NCBI GenBank assembly: GCA_963969365.1
Contig: OZ017746.1
Location: 2,790,001-2,854,000 of the forward strand
DNA: 64,000 nucleotides
DNA from: Asterochloris sp. CNOR1
Taxonomy: Eukaryota > Chlorophyta > Trebouxiophyceae > Trebouxiales > Trebouxiaceae
Direction of reading: 5' to 3'
Shown: piece after piece, positions 25,101 through 38,102 of the stretch
Numbering within the stretch: the stretch's first letter is position 1
Layout: the number at the start of each line of letters is the position of its first letter
The notes under the pieces: generated by a model
The model's database searches: none
Seen by the model: the letters and a program-made list of their open reading frames with translations, nothing else
Told to the model about the DNA's origin: nothing
Translations under genes and position numbers: made by a program

Positions 25101-28100
25101 CCATCAGATGCTGCCCGTCAGCAGCCGCAGAGGGCACCAGCCCCTGATGAGCTGGGCACAGGGGAGGTGCAGCCCGGCGCATCTGCCGAGCCTGAGGCAT
25201 CAGGGGGCAAAAAGGGGCACCGCAGGGGGAAGTCCCTGACAAACCTGATGACCTCCTTAGGCAAGAGGCAGCCACGGAGATCTGTGTCCCAGTTGATGGA
25301 CCCCAAGGTGGGGATGTTGACGGTGACTTGGAACCTGTTTGGCTGGAGTGCGGCATGATGCTTCATTTGTCAGGGGCTCTGCCATGACAAGGTGCACTGC
25401 CTGCAGGTGAGAACACGCTGGGAGGGTGGCCATGACCATGCCCGCCACTGCCTGCACACCTGCCACCAGGGCTGCTCTGGTACCGCTCAGTGGCACAAGC
25501 CCAGCTGTGCAGGACAAGTCAAAGCAGCACCAGCGGCACCACATCCCTGCAGACCTTGTGACTCGAGCCTGCTTTGTTGCAGAAGGAGGAGAAGGAAACC
25601 TCGCCAGACAGTTTGCAGGATGGGGAGGCAGCTTCAGGGGTCAAGACGCCTAAGGGGCACGCCACGTCTGACCTAGGGACGGCTCGGGGATCCCACTCAC
25701 GCCCCAAGACGCCCGATGTGTCCAAGGCAGGGCAGTCCAGCGCGCTGGCCTGCTTTGGGCTCGGGAGCGGAACCACCCTGGACGACCGACACCCCAGCGA
25801 GCCCAAGGGGATTGTGGGTCTGCAGAATGTCGGTGAGTGTGCTTGGAGTGTCAACGTGCAGGAGGCTGTTGGGTCACTGCTCTCGAGTACGGTTCACTTG
25901 CTGCATCTGCTGTGGCCGCTTGAGTTGATGCTTGCAAGCTGGGGGACACTGGCTGCACTGAGCACCTGCAGAAGGTTGGCGGGTCAGTGCTCATCTGCCT
26001 GGCATGCATGCCTGACCTGCATTGCCTGGGGTGCCCGACATGCTGAGGCCCCGTCTCCCCTTGCCCTGCAGGCAACACCTGCTTTGCCAACGCAGCCCTG
26101 CAGTGCATCCGCTTCACTCCAGGGCTGGCTGAGCTGCTGGGGCCCGATTTGGCAGCACTGTCCGCTGCAGCTGCCGGGCCTTTACTGCCGGGGGCCATTG
26201 ACTGCGAGGAGCTGCTGGAGCGTATCAGCGGCATCCCTGCAGGGGGAAGGCAGACAGGGGTGGCAGCCAGCACCCCTGCTGAAGAGGCCCCTACTGCCGC
26301 TGAGGCGCCTGCGCCCCAGGAGGCTGCCTTGGAGGCCTCTGGGCTGGAGGCAGAGCAGCAGCGGCTGAGCACGATCGCCTCGGAGGGCGCAGACCTGGCT
26401 CACCTGTCCTCTCTGTCACCCCCTGCTGCTCACAGCACGGGGGCGGCTGGGCTGCTGCACCGGCAAATGGGGGAGGCCGGCAGCGGTGGGGCGGCAGTGG
26501 CCAGCATCCCTGAGGATGCAGGCTCTCGCAGCCCAGCGGTTGATGGCCTGCAAGAGGAGCCTGTGGAGTCAGGGCTCAGGGTCAGTTACTTAGTGCCTTG
26601 CTGTTTGTCGGAGTTGCAGTCGTGCTCAGCCTCCCTGAGTGTGCTGCCCAAGAGCAGAGCGTCATGATCGGGTGCAATGCCATGGATGCTCGCCAGGCAT
26701 TAGTGTCTGGACAGTGTGCTGTTGTTTGCTGCAGGCGCATCAGCTGGCAGGCACCAGCACCCCCTCCACCATTGAGCCGATGTCTCTACCCCCATCTGGG
26801 CTGGCTACCCCAGTGTCTGAGCAGCATGCACCAGTGCCTGGGGTTCTGGAGCAGGCAGTGGCCAATGTCACGCCTTCTTTGGGTGGGCTGGCCACAGCTG
26901 CTGTTGCTCAGGGCTCAAGCCATGCTCTGCCCATCGGGCCTGGGCAGGCTGCTGAGACTGCAGCGCAGCAGGGGAGGCACAGCAGTGAGCATCAGCAGCC
27001 ACAGGCAGAGCAGGCTGCTGATGATCAAGGGCCTGGGGCTGGCCCGCCGGCAGGTGCTGCTGATGGTGCCGAGGCAACCGCCGCAGCAGTGGCTCCTGCA
27101 GAGCAGCAGGAGCCGCCACCTCCACCCCTGGCAAAGGGGGAGATGGCCAGCGCTTTCCGTGAATTCTTCAGACAGGTAGGCTGCATTCGTTGACTGCTCA
27201 GTTCACAGGCGAGACGTGCCAGCGGCGTCCCTGGTCTTTGGTGCCACGGCATGTCAGTCAGGTACATCGCACTTGTGGTTGGCCTCATGGGTCAAGGGTG
27301 ACTGAGATTTGTGACAGTGCTGTTGTAGCAGGGCTTCAAGCTGCCAAATATTCCTGCCTCTCCAGCATTCAGCCTGATGGCTGACTGCAGGTTCTCAGCT
27401 CCAGTGAGGCGGTGGACCCCTCTCCCCTGTGGCGACGGGTGGCACAGCTGCCTCTGGGGCGGGAAATGAGCGATGGGGGCCAGCATGACTGCCAGGAGAT
27501 GCTGCGCTTGCTGATGGACAGCCTGCATGATGACCTGGTGGGAGGCCCAGACCGTGCACACGCTGTGGCCTGGGCTGAGGGCCTACTGCACCTACCCTAG
27601 ACCTTGGCTTGCAGAAGCTGGCCTGCACCAAGCATGAAGCCGATGCCGTTGGTACTCCTGCGATTCGCCCAGTCTCTTGGCGCTGCACCGGTCCCTCATA
27701 GCCACTTCAAGCAGAAGCTGCCCTGAACAGCGAATTTGGAGCGAAGAGGCAGTGAGGCCTGCTGCTGAAGCCTTTGACTGCATTGATTGCTCTTGCAGAA
27801 CCGCATCAAGCAGAAGCCGCCCTACGTGGAGGAGAAGACAGATGCCAGCGAGGCCGAGGCTGCCAAGGCAGCGCGTATGTGGGACAAGTACCTGGGAGTG
27901 GACAACAGCCCCATCACAGACCTGTTCTGCGGGCAGCTGCAGTCCACAGTGCACTGCCACAAGTGCGGCCGGCGCTTCACCATGTATGAGCCCTTCTGGG
28001 ACCTCTCGCTGCCGCTCACGCGGGAGGGCAAGGGCGGTTTGGGGGCCTGGCTCAGCGGGAAGACCACCCCCGCCAGCATCATGGACTGCATGCAGGGCTT

Positions 28101-29580
28101 CTTTGGGGATGAGAAGCTGGAGGTGGGTGCCCGGGTCTGCAGTGTGCCCTGAAATGCTCTGAGTCATGGCTGTGGTGGTGGACACTTGCTTGCTGTCCAC
28201 CCTTGCTTGAGGCGTGGCCATGATCATGGACAGCTGGGCCTGCCGTCTGCCCTTGTTTCGAGTTGTGGCCGTGATGTGGACAGCAGAGCCTGCCCGCCCA
28301 TACCCAAGCGATTTCAGCCTTGCCTCTGGTGCTTTCTCCAAGCCTGCTTTTCCTGATGCCTGGTTGTGCAAAACTCCTGAGGGCAGCTGGCATGAGTTGG
28401 ATCTTTGCTTGGGGTCTTTGCTGCTGTGCTGTTGTGTGCAGTGGATGAGCCCTCTCGTCAGCAGCCCACAAGCCAGTTGCGTGCCAGGGCTGACCTTGCT
28501 GCTGATTATGGGGTGGTCTGGCATACAGGTACCCATGGTGACCTGGCATTCACCTGCATGTGATGCTCACCTCCGTCATGCTACAGGGCGACGAGGCCTT
28601 CAGCTGCGAGGTGTGCAGGCAGCGCACAGATGCCACCAAGCACATGCGCATCCATCGCTTGCCCCTCGTGCTCATGCTGCACATCAAGCGCTTCAAGTTT
28701 GCTGGGCAGACGCGGGAGAAGCTGACCTCCAACGTGACCTACCCTTTGAAGGTGGCCAGGCTGGGTGCATGAGCGGCCTGCAGGGCTGGCTTCTGTCAGC
28801 TGCACATGCTCTGCAGCCTGTCCATGAACTTGTGCTTCTTGGTCACCCCTCCTGGCTGTTGCACTTCCAGCTGCTGCTGAAGGTGTGCTGCCTGACCTGT
28901 TGCTCACCTTTTGGAGGCTGATCAGGGGTAAGCGTGGTTGGAAAGCTGCCACTGCCTCCATGGCTGGTTCAAGTCAGCCGTGTGTGCGCTGTCAGGCCTG
29001 CTGCTCAAGTCACCAAGGCTTATCTTGAGGAATCTGCTGGAACCAAGCTGCCTGCTTGCGCCCCTGCAGGGCCTGAAGCTCGCCCAGTTCGCCTCTGAGG
29101 AGTGTGCCCCAAACGTGGCTAGCACCTCCTATGACTTGTACGCTGTGAGCAACCACATTGGCAGCCTGGTCGGTGGGCACTACACAGCCCACTGCCTGAC
29201 CAGAACCCCTCAGGTATGCCACACGAATTGGCTCTGTGGTTCTTGACTGCTGCCTGTCTGTCAGCGCTACTGTCCTCGGCACCTTTGCCTGTTGCAGTGG
29301 CTACATGCCCGAAAGCTTAGGTGCAGGTCTGGGCCGACATTCCTTTGTTTTACCGTGCTGCCTGCCTGCCAGGGTGCTGCCAGGCAGCACTCAGTTACAT
29401 GCTGGCTGACATCTCCATGTCACTGTGCAGGGCACTGAGCAATGGTACGCCTTTGATGATCAACAAGTAGAGAAAGTAAACCCCCAAGCGGTCGTCAATC
29501 CGTGTGCCTACATCTTATTTTACTGTAGCTCAGCTCTGCTGCACCAAGGCGGAGAACGAACCCCGTCCGCCAAGCCTTGA
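22102..29580 (+). CDS. Ubiquitin-specific protease (USP/UBP, peptidase C19)
   Basis: Cysteine protease that removes ubiquitin from proteins. The ATG at 22102 starts a long disordered region with very basic exons (KTAAKRRFFTLGRSKRKD near 22440-22500; ARRSKKGRQRGRE near 23070-23115; GGKKGHRRGKSLTNLMTSLG near 25203-25262) that look like nuclear or nucleolar targeting. The catalytic core starts GLQNVG/NTCFANAALQC, with the nucleophile Cys codon at 26080-26082. An unusually long Ala/Glu/Pro-rich insertion (about 26200-27165) follows. Then come GGQHDCQEMLRLLMDSLHDD (about 27475-27535), the zinc pair CHKCG...CEVC (27955-27970 and 28608-28620), LVLMLHIKRFKFAG, and the His box HIGSLVGGHYTAH with the catalytic His at 29178-29180. 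The last exon, WYAFDDQQVEKVN, runs to TGA at 29580. Core phrases are closest to plant UBP1/2 and USP16/45, but I see no N-terminal ZnF-UBP domain. Confidence 0.88.
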
Positions 29581-29927
29581 GGCAGTTCAGCTATTTGCAC
29601 TGGCCCAATGCAAATGTTTTCCAGCAAGATGTGGCGTGGCATCTATGCCACCACTGGCTTGCACCTCTGTGTTCCATGCCATTCTGTCCGTTCTGCTCAG
29701 TGTGAACTCTGGTAGTGACTCCCACCCCCCATGTCGAAGCCCAGGTTGAAAGAGCATATTCACGGCAGCCCCGGTCCACTGCATGTTGCAAAGGTCAAGT
29801 CTCAAGTCAGATACCGCTGCTCACTTCGTGGGGTTCCAATCTGAAGGCGCTATGAGCCACGATATTCCTTAACAGGCTCCCGAGTAGCATTCAGCGACTG
29901 TGACCTACACTTCAGAGCTGCCACCGC
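29581..29927. other. Intergenic region between USP and EFHB genes
   Basis: These 347 bp hold the USP 3' UTR and the EFHB promoter, both genes on the plus strand. It is AT-richer than the flanks. No TGTAA or other named signal is visible. Confidence 0.4.
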
Positions 29928-32900
29928 ATGGCCACCTCTGAGCTACTGCACACTGCTCACTACATCTTGGACAGGGAGTTTGAGCCTCACAGAAAGCCCC
30001 CTCTGGCATGCATCCCTGCAGCTGGAATTGGCACCCAGGCCAATGCAGTCAGCACAGCAGACTGCCTGCGCTTCACAATCAGGCCTGGGACGCCAGAGCA
30101 TGAGAAGAAATACAGGCAGAGCGCGCTGCATGAGCCCGGCAAAATCGTGAGGTGTGCCCAGACCCATTCTTAGAGCCTGCAAAGCCTCTGCCTGTCCACC
30201 AGGCTCATCAGGAGCTGACGAAAGCCGTTCAGCAAGAACTCGCACCAGGGGGATGGCCTGCACTCCAAGGACATGGCAGCTGTGTGCCCATAAGAAACTT
30301 CCAGGCAACTGGCATCATGAGGGAGCTGGCATGACTTCTTCGCTGTCCGGCCAATGGGGTGCTGTCACACAATGTCTGCAGGCACTTTGGCACTGCAGAG
30401 GATGAGCTACATTCAGGCCCCTTTGGCAAGCAGACCATCTCTAAGGCAGCTGAGTCTGTGGCTCGGTACCTGCGGATGTCTCCAGAGACAGCCACAGGGC
30501 AGTGGAGGCAGGAGCGTGCTGAGGACATCTATGGCAGGTAGGCAATCCCAGCAGGCAATCTTGATGGGCTTCATGCTGTGCTGCACCCACTGGCAGCCAG
30601 CAGCACAGGTCTTGCCATAGGCTCTTCAGATGCCTCAATGCAAGTTCGGCATGCCTTGACAAAACTGAGTCTCGCAAGGGGTGCAGCTGCACTCACCTGT
30701 GTGCCAGGCCTCAGCATCATAGATAGAGCAGCTGCCCACAGAAGGCCTCACGACCTGGCACGGGCAGCGTCAGCCCATGCAGCTGTAAGCCATGACAGAA
30801 ATGCAGCCCACACACGCTCAGCGATGCAGCCAAAGCCGCGCAGCCAGGGAGGCTGCAGCCATGCAGCTGGGGTGTGGAGCTTTCGGGCAGCCTGTCAGCT
30901 GTTTTGGTGCACAGTTGGACTGCTGCACACCCTGGTAGGCACTCCCACTGCTGTGCAGCACAAAGCGGGAGCCGCTGGGGCACAGCTATGTACGCGGGCA
31001 TGTCATCCCAGACGGCTTGGGGACAGAGCTAGCCTTTGGGAGGGCCATCCATGCCAAGGTGGGCTTCTTGGTTGCTGGCCCACACCATCCTCAGCACAGC
31101 CCCAAGCGAGGGATCTGCTGGTATCAAAGCAGCAGCCACTGTGCGGTCTGAACTGCCCCTGGAAGCAGCCCTTGAGGCTGCACAGACGTTGCCTGGCTGT
31201 GCCAGGCCCTGCTTGTCAGCACTGCCTTTCCTGCAGCATGCCAGCTGAGCCAGTTGTCGTGTTGTGGTGGCCCACTCTCAACCTCTTTCTGGCCTGCACC
31301 CCGAAGGAGCTGGACCGTGCGGGGCAAGCCAAGCCCATCATCTTCCCTGCGGACTGCCCTCTGGACTCCTGCCAGAGCCGTGACCACCCCCAGCACAACC
31401 TGTACATCAAGTCCCACGGAGCTTGGGCAGCGGGAGAACAGCGGCGGCGCCACTATGACTGGGCGCGCACAGGCGTGGACCCAGTCAGCCACGCCTTTGG
31501 TGAGCCCCTGGAGAGCGGCGCGTGTCTGCCCACTGAGCATTGCCTGCCGTGATCTGCTGGGTCAGCACCGGCACCCTGCCCCCTGAAGGCCGCAGGCAGC
31601 ACGTGCATGCAGCAGCATGTCACAGGGACCTACAAGACCCAGCAGCGGGGGCCATGTGCGCTGCTTGCACGCTTCTGCCCCTCGCCCAGCACCTCAGCAT
31701 CATGTCCTGTGCCTGAGTCCGCGGCATGGGCTGCCAAGAAGGCGGGGCGCCATCTGACATGTCTGCTGGGGGTGCAGGAGCCGTTGCCAAGGACCGGCAG
31801 TTCCAGGGGCTGAAGCAGGCGCTGCAGCCGGAGCTGGACCCTGCCACCTCGGGGGGCCATGTGACCACTAAGGCTTGGGAGGATTTCCAGCTCACTAGCA
31901 AGGACTTCCTGGGCAAGCCGCGCCACCTGGGCCTTGGGGACAGGTGGGGCATTTCAGGGCCAGGGTTCCACAGCAGGTGACAGCCCAAAGGTGGCAGCCC
32001 AAGGAGGGCTGTGACCTGCTGCAGGGGTTGTGGTGGGAGGGGTGCACCCTGCCCAGGGCTGTGGTGCTGGAGTACAAGCTGTGCCGTCACAGTGAGCAGC
32101 AGCAGGGACGGCTCGCGCAGAGCTGCCTCTGTGAGCAGCCAGCCTCGCCTTGACTGTTTTCCAGCAACGCGGCAGCCCTCTGCACAGCAACTTCCGGGCA
32201 AGGCCTCTGTCTGTGGCCACCAGGGCTGTTGCTGCTGCAGGGGTGCGGCAGAGGGGCACACCTTTGGCGTGCCCTCAGCACGGGGGGAGCTGGGGGTGGA
32301 TGCCCTGCTGCGGGGGGACTACAGCCCTGAGCAGCTGCAGGCAGATGCAAGCCTGGGCAAAAGCGTGAAAGAGGGGTGGCGGAACCTGGGGCCCGCAGAC
32401 CGGGTCAGCCACTTCTCACAGCACATGCCTGCAGCAAGATCAATGTGCATAGCACTGTGTCCCCTCTATCTAGCAGGGCTGCCAGGCCACATTGACCTTC
32501 AGGCCTGGCTCCACCCTGATACCTTTCAGATGTGGCTTGAGAGCAAGTTGCCTCTAAACCATGCCATACAAGTGCACGCCGACCTCTGCGAGCCATCCTC
32601 CGCTGCTGCCATAGGTGTATGGGGTGCCCACCATTCGGAGGGACATTCCCCCGCCCAGGCACCCCTCCATAGCCAATGTCTCCAACCACGGCAATGACCC
32701 CAACACGATGCAGCTCCTGCACCCCACTGCCACAGCAGAGCGTGGCGTCAATGAGGAGCACTACCTGCGCCTGAGACCCCGGAATGAAATCAGGTGCGCC
32801 GCCTGTGCACAATCTGACTGCCCCTGCATCTGCATGCCGCATGCTGGCCTGTGCAGGTCCTTGCTGCCACTGCGTCTGAGCTCAGCATGCCCAGCCGCCT

Positions 32901-33322
32901 GCCTGATGAACATTGCAGCAGCTGCTGCTATCCAGCAGGTCAGCAGTGATAATAATGGTTGCATAACCCTGAGGCACTGCCTGCTTCACTTCATCCTTCT
33001 CCTCCCCTGTTCTCCCGTCTAGGTGTGACTCTGCCTCCCCAGCAGGCTACTGCTGCCTGTGGGCTCCAGAGCTCAGGCTGTCACAGGCCCTGAGAAAGCG
33101 AGCTGCCTGCTGTGCAGGGACGTGGTGGCGGCCTCAGGCATCCACCTCAGCGATCAGGAATTTGAGCACATCTTCCAGCACAGCTGCCTGGAGGACCAGC
33201 AGCATGGTGGCACCCTCAGACAGGCGTGCTGCATCCACACCTTCATGCGGATGCGGCAGAAGGTGCTGGCTGAACAGATGCAGATTGACTGTGCATGCAT
33301 CCATGCGCACCATTCAAGATGA
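29928..33322 (+). CDS. EFHB: EFHB/CFAP21, ciliary doublet-microtubule inner protein
   Basis: EFHB (FAP21 in Chlamydomonas) lines the inside of axonemal doublet microtubules in motile cilia. The ATG at 29928 gives MATSELLHTAHYILDREFEP, then DCLRFTIRPGTPEHEKKYRQ. The exon at about 30358-30540 reads HNVCRHFGTAEDELHSGPFG, then ESVARYLRMSPETATGQWRQ. The exon at about 31310-31500 has KPIIFPADCPLDS and HPQHNLYIKSHGAWAAGEQR. The next exons repeat the family pattern: AKDRQFQGLKQAL and FGVPSARGELGVDALLRGDY (about 32265-32325). The diagnostic stretch VYGVPTIRRDIPPPRHPSIA, then VSNHGNDPNTMQLLHPT, spans about 32613-32730, with NEEHYLRLRPRNEIR after it. The C-terminal exons (SDQEFEHIFQHSCLED) end at TGA 33322. 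Clear EF-hand calcium loops were not found in the stretch I could read. Several internal exons, notably 30150-31000, are uncertain. Confidence 0.82.
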
Positions 33323-33889
33323 CACCAGCACTTTCAACCACGTTCTTGACTGCTGCCTGCGTAAAACATACCAGCGGACCACATTACAACACCGACAGCG
33401 CATAATATACAATGCCAACAGCTGCAATACAATCACTCAGCGCAGCAGGCGGTAAAGAATGCGTCATCCTCCGCAAAGACAACAGGCAATTTCACAATCA
33501 ACGCTCTGCAACTTGTTCAAAGGGGGTGCAAACGAAATACCAGCAACAGTGAGTGTGGCTACAGCAGGGCCCGCCATTGTCGAGTAAAAGGGTACATGCA
33601 GCTTCACTGTGAGGCTCAATAGGAGGCCAGGTGGGACGTGGCACACTCGTTATGTCTCTGAATGTGCACACCAGTTCAGGATGCGTGCCAGGGGGTACAG
33701 TTTTGGCACAACATCTGGCGTTCAGCTGCCAAGCTGTATGGTAGCTGAGACAGAGCTGATTCAAGGGCACCAAGGGTTTGAAGCCTAACCTATGGCGCCC
33801 AAGTGGTTAGGTGTGGCCGTCAGGTGCAGTCCAGCAGCAGGGGCGCTGGCTGCTTGCCCACAGACTGCGTCAACTGTGCGCAGCCCTCA
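33323..33889. other. Convergent 3' region between EFHB and CtpA genes
   Basis: The stops of EFHB and CtpA face each other across 567 bp. The region is AT-richer than the coding flanks. A TTACA at 33384-33388 reads TGTAA on the minus strand and could be a distant CtpA poly(A) signal, about 500 bp past its stop. Nothing else is recognisable. Confidence 0.35.
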
Positions 33890-36800
33890 TCAGGTTCTGC
33901 CCAGCAGTAGTGGCGCCTGCTGCATGTCTGCAGGCTGCCTGGCTTGCGCAAATCCAGCATCCACGGCCAGCTGGCTGTCCAGAAAGTGCTCAGCAGTGAT
34001 CACGCAGCTGTCCAGAGCCAGCCTTGCTGCTGCGCCCTGAGCAGCAGCCTCTGTGACAGGGACACCGCCAGGGCCACCGCCAAAGGCGCCCTCCAGGGGG
34101 CTGCAGGCCTCGTCAGGCTTGATGCCCTCATGATCAATGTCAATCAGGGCAGGGGTCCGATACCTACAAAAGCAGGGCCCCATCATCTTGTGTGCAAGGC
34201 TGGCCAAGCATGATCATGCAGCGCCTGAATGAAGAAGGAAGCTGGCATCTGCTTAGCTGGGCACAGGTCTGCAGAAGGTGCTGCAGTCTCACAAACCAGT
34301 TGACAGGGCACACACAACGGGCAGCACTTCAGTCTGGTCACCCAGCAACCTTGCTTTGGGATTACTTACTTGGCCACTGTGACAAACAGAGCTGAGCCAT
34401 CGCCCAGCTCAAACACACTCTGAATCTTTCCCTTCCCAAACGTCTTCTCGCCAATGAGCTCTGCTCTGTGATTGTCTTTCAGAGCACCTGCCAGGATCTC
34501 GCTGGCAGAGGCGCTCATGCCATTCACCAGCACTGCCAGCGGCTGCGTGCTGGTGGCTGCGCCAGAGTCAAGCACCACCCGCTGCAGCAGGGATTGGAGC
34601 ACACTGAGGCAATGCACAGCTCAAATGCATGAGGCTGCGCGAGAGTCGAGCGCCGCGGGATCGCAGCAGGGAGGAAAGCAAAAGCAGACACTGCACGGCT
34701 ACAGAGTGCTTCAGAGCCAAGCACCTCCCGCTGCAGCAACAGTCAGGCATACCCGACTCTTGTGTATCTAGCTTGGCAACAAGGTCAGCAGGCACTCCAC
34801 TCATGTCCTCAAAAGCTCAGCGGCATGACCGCCCAGACCAGGGCTGAGCATGGGGGGGAGCATGGTCTCTGGGCCAGCCACAGGCAGTGCACTGGGCCCC
34901 GGCAGCAGCAGGGTGGCCTGCATGCTGCCCAGCCTTCTGCAGCACGCGCCTGCACAACAGCCGTCTGCCCTTCCACATCGCGCCCCTCCACGTTGAGGAT
35001 GGCAGTCTCTCCTGGCAGCCACAGCCGCGCAATGTCCAGCCCTGCCCGCACCAGGCCCCCTGGGTTGTTCCTCAAATCCAGAATGAACGCATCTGCACCG
35101 CCCTTCTGCAGTGCACAGCAGCAGATCTGGGGCAGCAACCCTGGCAGACGTGCAGGGCGGTGGCACCTGGCAGTCCTGCTGGTGTGCGGCAACACAGCAA
35201 GGCCTCATGCCTGGCAGCTGGGACTGAGCCACCTGCATGTGCACGCCTGCTTGGAGGGGCAAAGCCCGGACAAGGTCGTCGCAGTCTGGTCAGGACAGGC
35301 TGCTGTGGTGTGCTTGGCAGGCATGTGGCCAATGCAGGGTGAGCCTGACCACCCAGCAGCACACCTGAAGCTCGTGGATGGCTGCATCCATGTCATGAGC
35401 AGCCTTCTGGCTGAAATTGGCCAGGCGGATGTAACCCAGCATGTGCTGCTGCTTGGTGGTGGGGTCGCGGTGGGGGATGTTGCGGGCGAACACAGGGCTG
35501 AACTCTAGCTTCTCGCGCCTCATGGACACCTGCAGCCATTTGACAGCACTCAAGGACAGCGCACGCCTGGCTACAGCCATGACGAGAGTTTCGCGCATGA
35601 ACTGTCGACAGGGGACGGTGCGGTGAGCAGCGTGTGTCATGCAGCACCTCCTCAAAATCTGCTGGCATGGTGGGGTCTGGATTGGCCCTGACCAGGAGTC
35701 CTCAAAATAAAGGGGTGGCTAGTCACAGCACACAGCAGGAGGGGAGCAGGGCCTCTGCAGGCAGCTGCGCAGTGTGCACGCTGAGCAGGCCGGCTTCAAG
35801 GCGCTCCCTGAGTGATGCTCAGCCCTGCAGGGGAGGGCTGCATGGAGCTGCAGGACCCGTCTGGTGATATGTCACGGCCAGATCGAGGCAGGCAGGCACA
35901 GCCACCTGCTTGAGCTCGTAGCTGGGATGGGGCACTGGCTCCGGGCGCCCTGGCACGCCGGGCACCTGCTCCGACCGTCTGGCAAAGCGCACGGACACGC
36001 TGCTGCCTGAGCGCCCGCGCAGCAGCTGGGCTGCCTGGTCCCCATTCCAGCCTGTGGTGCTCTGCTCATCAATGCTCAGCACCTGCACAGTAGGCTGGCA
36101 GGGTGTGGCAGTGACAGGGGGGCACGCGCCTACACCGCTGTGCAGTGCCTGCACCATTGTGCATCTTGCTGAGCGAGTTGTGCACTGCGCTCGCATTGCC
36201 ACTGCATGCACGGGTGCTGCTCGGAAACAAGCGTGTGCACTGCAGGTGCACTGCAGATGATCAGCTCTGAGCATTGGCAGCACACCTCATCCCCTGGCAG
36301 CACGCCGGCCTTGTCGGCAGGGCCTCCACGGATTGGAGCCAGCACCACCAGACGCCCACTTGATGGCTCCTGTGCGATGAGCAGGCCCACCCCCTGCACC
36401 TCCCCGTCGCTGCTCACCCGGAAGTCGGCATACTCCCTGCAGGCAAGGGCGAATGGGCATGGACGCAATGATGGGGACCATGTGTCTGTAATGCTCTGTT
36501 CCTCACCTTTCTGCAGATGGAAGTGGCTCTGAGTGCTGGAACTGAGCGGCAGCAGGCTGTCAGCTTGAAGCATCTGGAGTCAGGATGCGACCCTAGTGAC
36601 ATCTTGAGATGCTGAGCCTGATGTCAAGTGGCTGGCAGACCTGCTGCCTGGCCAGGCGCTGGCTGCCCTGTTTCAAGACAAGCTGCCTTGTGCAGCGGGC
36701 AAGCAGACATGCACACATTCTGGAGCGCCCCGCATCTGGGGGTGGCCAGCCGGCTGGGTGGCGGCCTGGGTGCCTGCAGGGCCCCTGCCCGCCCCACCAG

Positions 36801-38102
36801 GGCAGACCGGCCATGACCTCCAGGCAGGCAGCCCCCGCGTGATCAGACAGCAGCAACGGGCAGGTGATGGCTCACGAGGCTGGCACGCGGCGGGTGAAGG
36901 TGTCCCCCAGGGAGGCCAGCATGCGGTCGGTGGCCTCCTCAGCCCCCTTGATGCTGGGGGCCTTGTACGCATCAAACATGGCCTGCAGGGGTACAGGGGA
37001 CAGCTGGATGCCTGCAGGGCCATGCAGAAGGCTGGAAGCATGCACCCGCCCTCAGGAGGAGGGTGGACAGCCACACAAGCTCTCATAATGCACCAGCTCT
37101 CATAATGAAGCATGGCCTCACAGGGCAAGGGTACAGGCAGAAGCAGGGCCGAGCTTTATCACACAGGTGGGCCTGAAGTTCAAGTAGCCAGCTCAACTGA
37201 TCAGGCGGCCAGCATCAACTGAAGAGCAGGGGCCATCAGCTGGTCACTTTGGTGGCCGCGCCAGCTCACCTTGGACAGCTCGCGCTCCCAGTCATGGTGG
37301 TTGAAACTGCCATCCACAAAGGCCTCCCCCACAATGGTCCAGGCCTCCACCATCGTTTTCTGAGCTGCAAAGATGGCTGGGTCGGGGGAGGCTGGGAACC
37401 TGCGGGGTGCAGAAGGGAAAGGTGTTTGACCAGGCTGACAGGCATGTATGCAGGCAGGCTTGCTGTGCTGACATGGCTGGTGACAGGGTTGGGTGCTGTC
37501 AACCCTGCATGCACAGCTGCTGCTGGGATGCTGGCAGCGGGTGGTCGATGCCACCCTGGAGCATCTGGCACCTTGACATGAGGGGGCATGGTGTTCTTAG
37601 GCAATCATGCAAGGTGGGTCTGACCTCATGAGCTCCTCTGCAGACAAGGCGGGCAGCCCGCCACCTACAGCAAGCGACAGGCCTGTCGCTGCCAGCCCAA
37701 TTGCCAGCTGCTGCTGCACTTTGCGCATCTGGCGAGCCAGCATGGACGTGAGTGGCAGGCCTGCAGCCAAGAACACTCATAGCCTGCAAGTTGTGCCAGC
37801 TCAGATGGCATGCAGAGCGGAAATTCACAGTGGCATGTCACACATCATTCCTGGCTAGAAAGCTCTGCAAATGAAGAGGACATCCAGGAATACCCACTGG
37901 CATTTGACTGTGCTCCAACAGCAGCTTCCGAGCGATGACTGGCTGCCATTATAGGCGGTGGCACCCTGAGGCTTCCTGCAGATGTGGCCCTCTGGTGCTG
38001 CCATCGAAGACTCCGCCCAAGCTTTGGCGCTGGTTTGCACGGAGTCGAGAGACCCCCATGTTGTGTGTATGCGACGGCACTGGCACCACCATATAAGCCC
38101 AT
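33890..38102 (-). CDS. CTPA: Carboxyl-terminal processing protease (thylakoid-lumen CtpA, peptidase S41)
   Basis: Lumenal serine protease that trims the D1 precursor so that photosystem II can assemble its manganese cluster. The ATG at 38102 opens a transit peptide ([17 protein letters not shown]). An intron joins in phase to [18 protein letters not shown] and a hydrophobic lumen-targeting segment, [20 protein letters not shown], with an A-x-A-like site before EELM. Mature sequence follows: [20 protein letters not shown], then [15 protein letters not shown] (about 36900-36960). The PDZ domain reads [20 protein letters not shown], then [13 protein letters not shown] (about 36290-36400). The protease fold follows: [18 protein letters not shown], then [20 protein letters not shown] (about 35030-35090). 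The catalytic pair lies in [15 protein letters not shown] (Ser) and [11 protein letters not shown] (Lys), about 34425-34535. The last exon ends LLLGRT with TGA at 33890. The organisation is typical and apparently intact. It is divergent from the aminopeptidase gene. Confidence 0.9.

Noticed and set aside
27592-28536. Minus-strand open frame of 314 codons
   Set aside because: It overlaps clear USP exons (zinc-finger region) on the other strand and spans their introns, with no recognisable motif.
30578-31552. Plus-strand open frame of 324 codons treated as one exon
   Set aside because: It reads through introns in a frame different from the conserved EFHB exon at 31310-31500.
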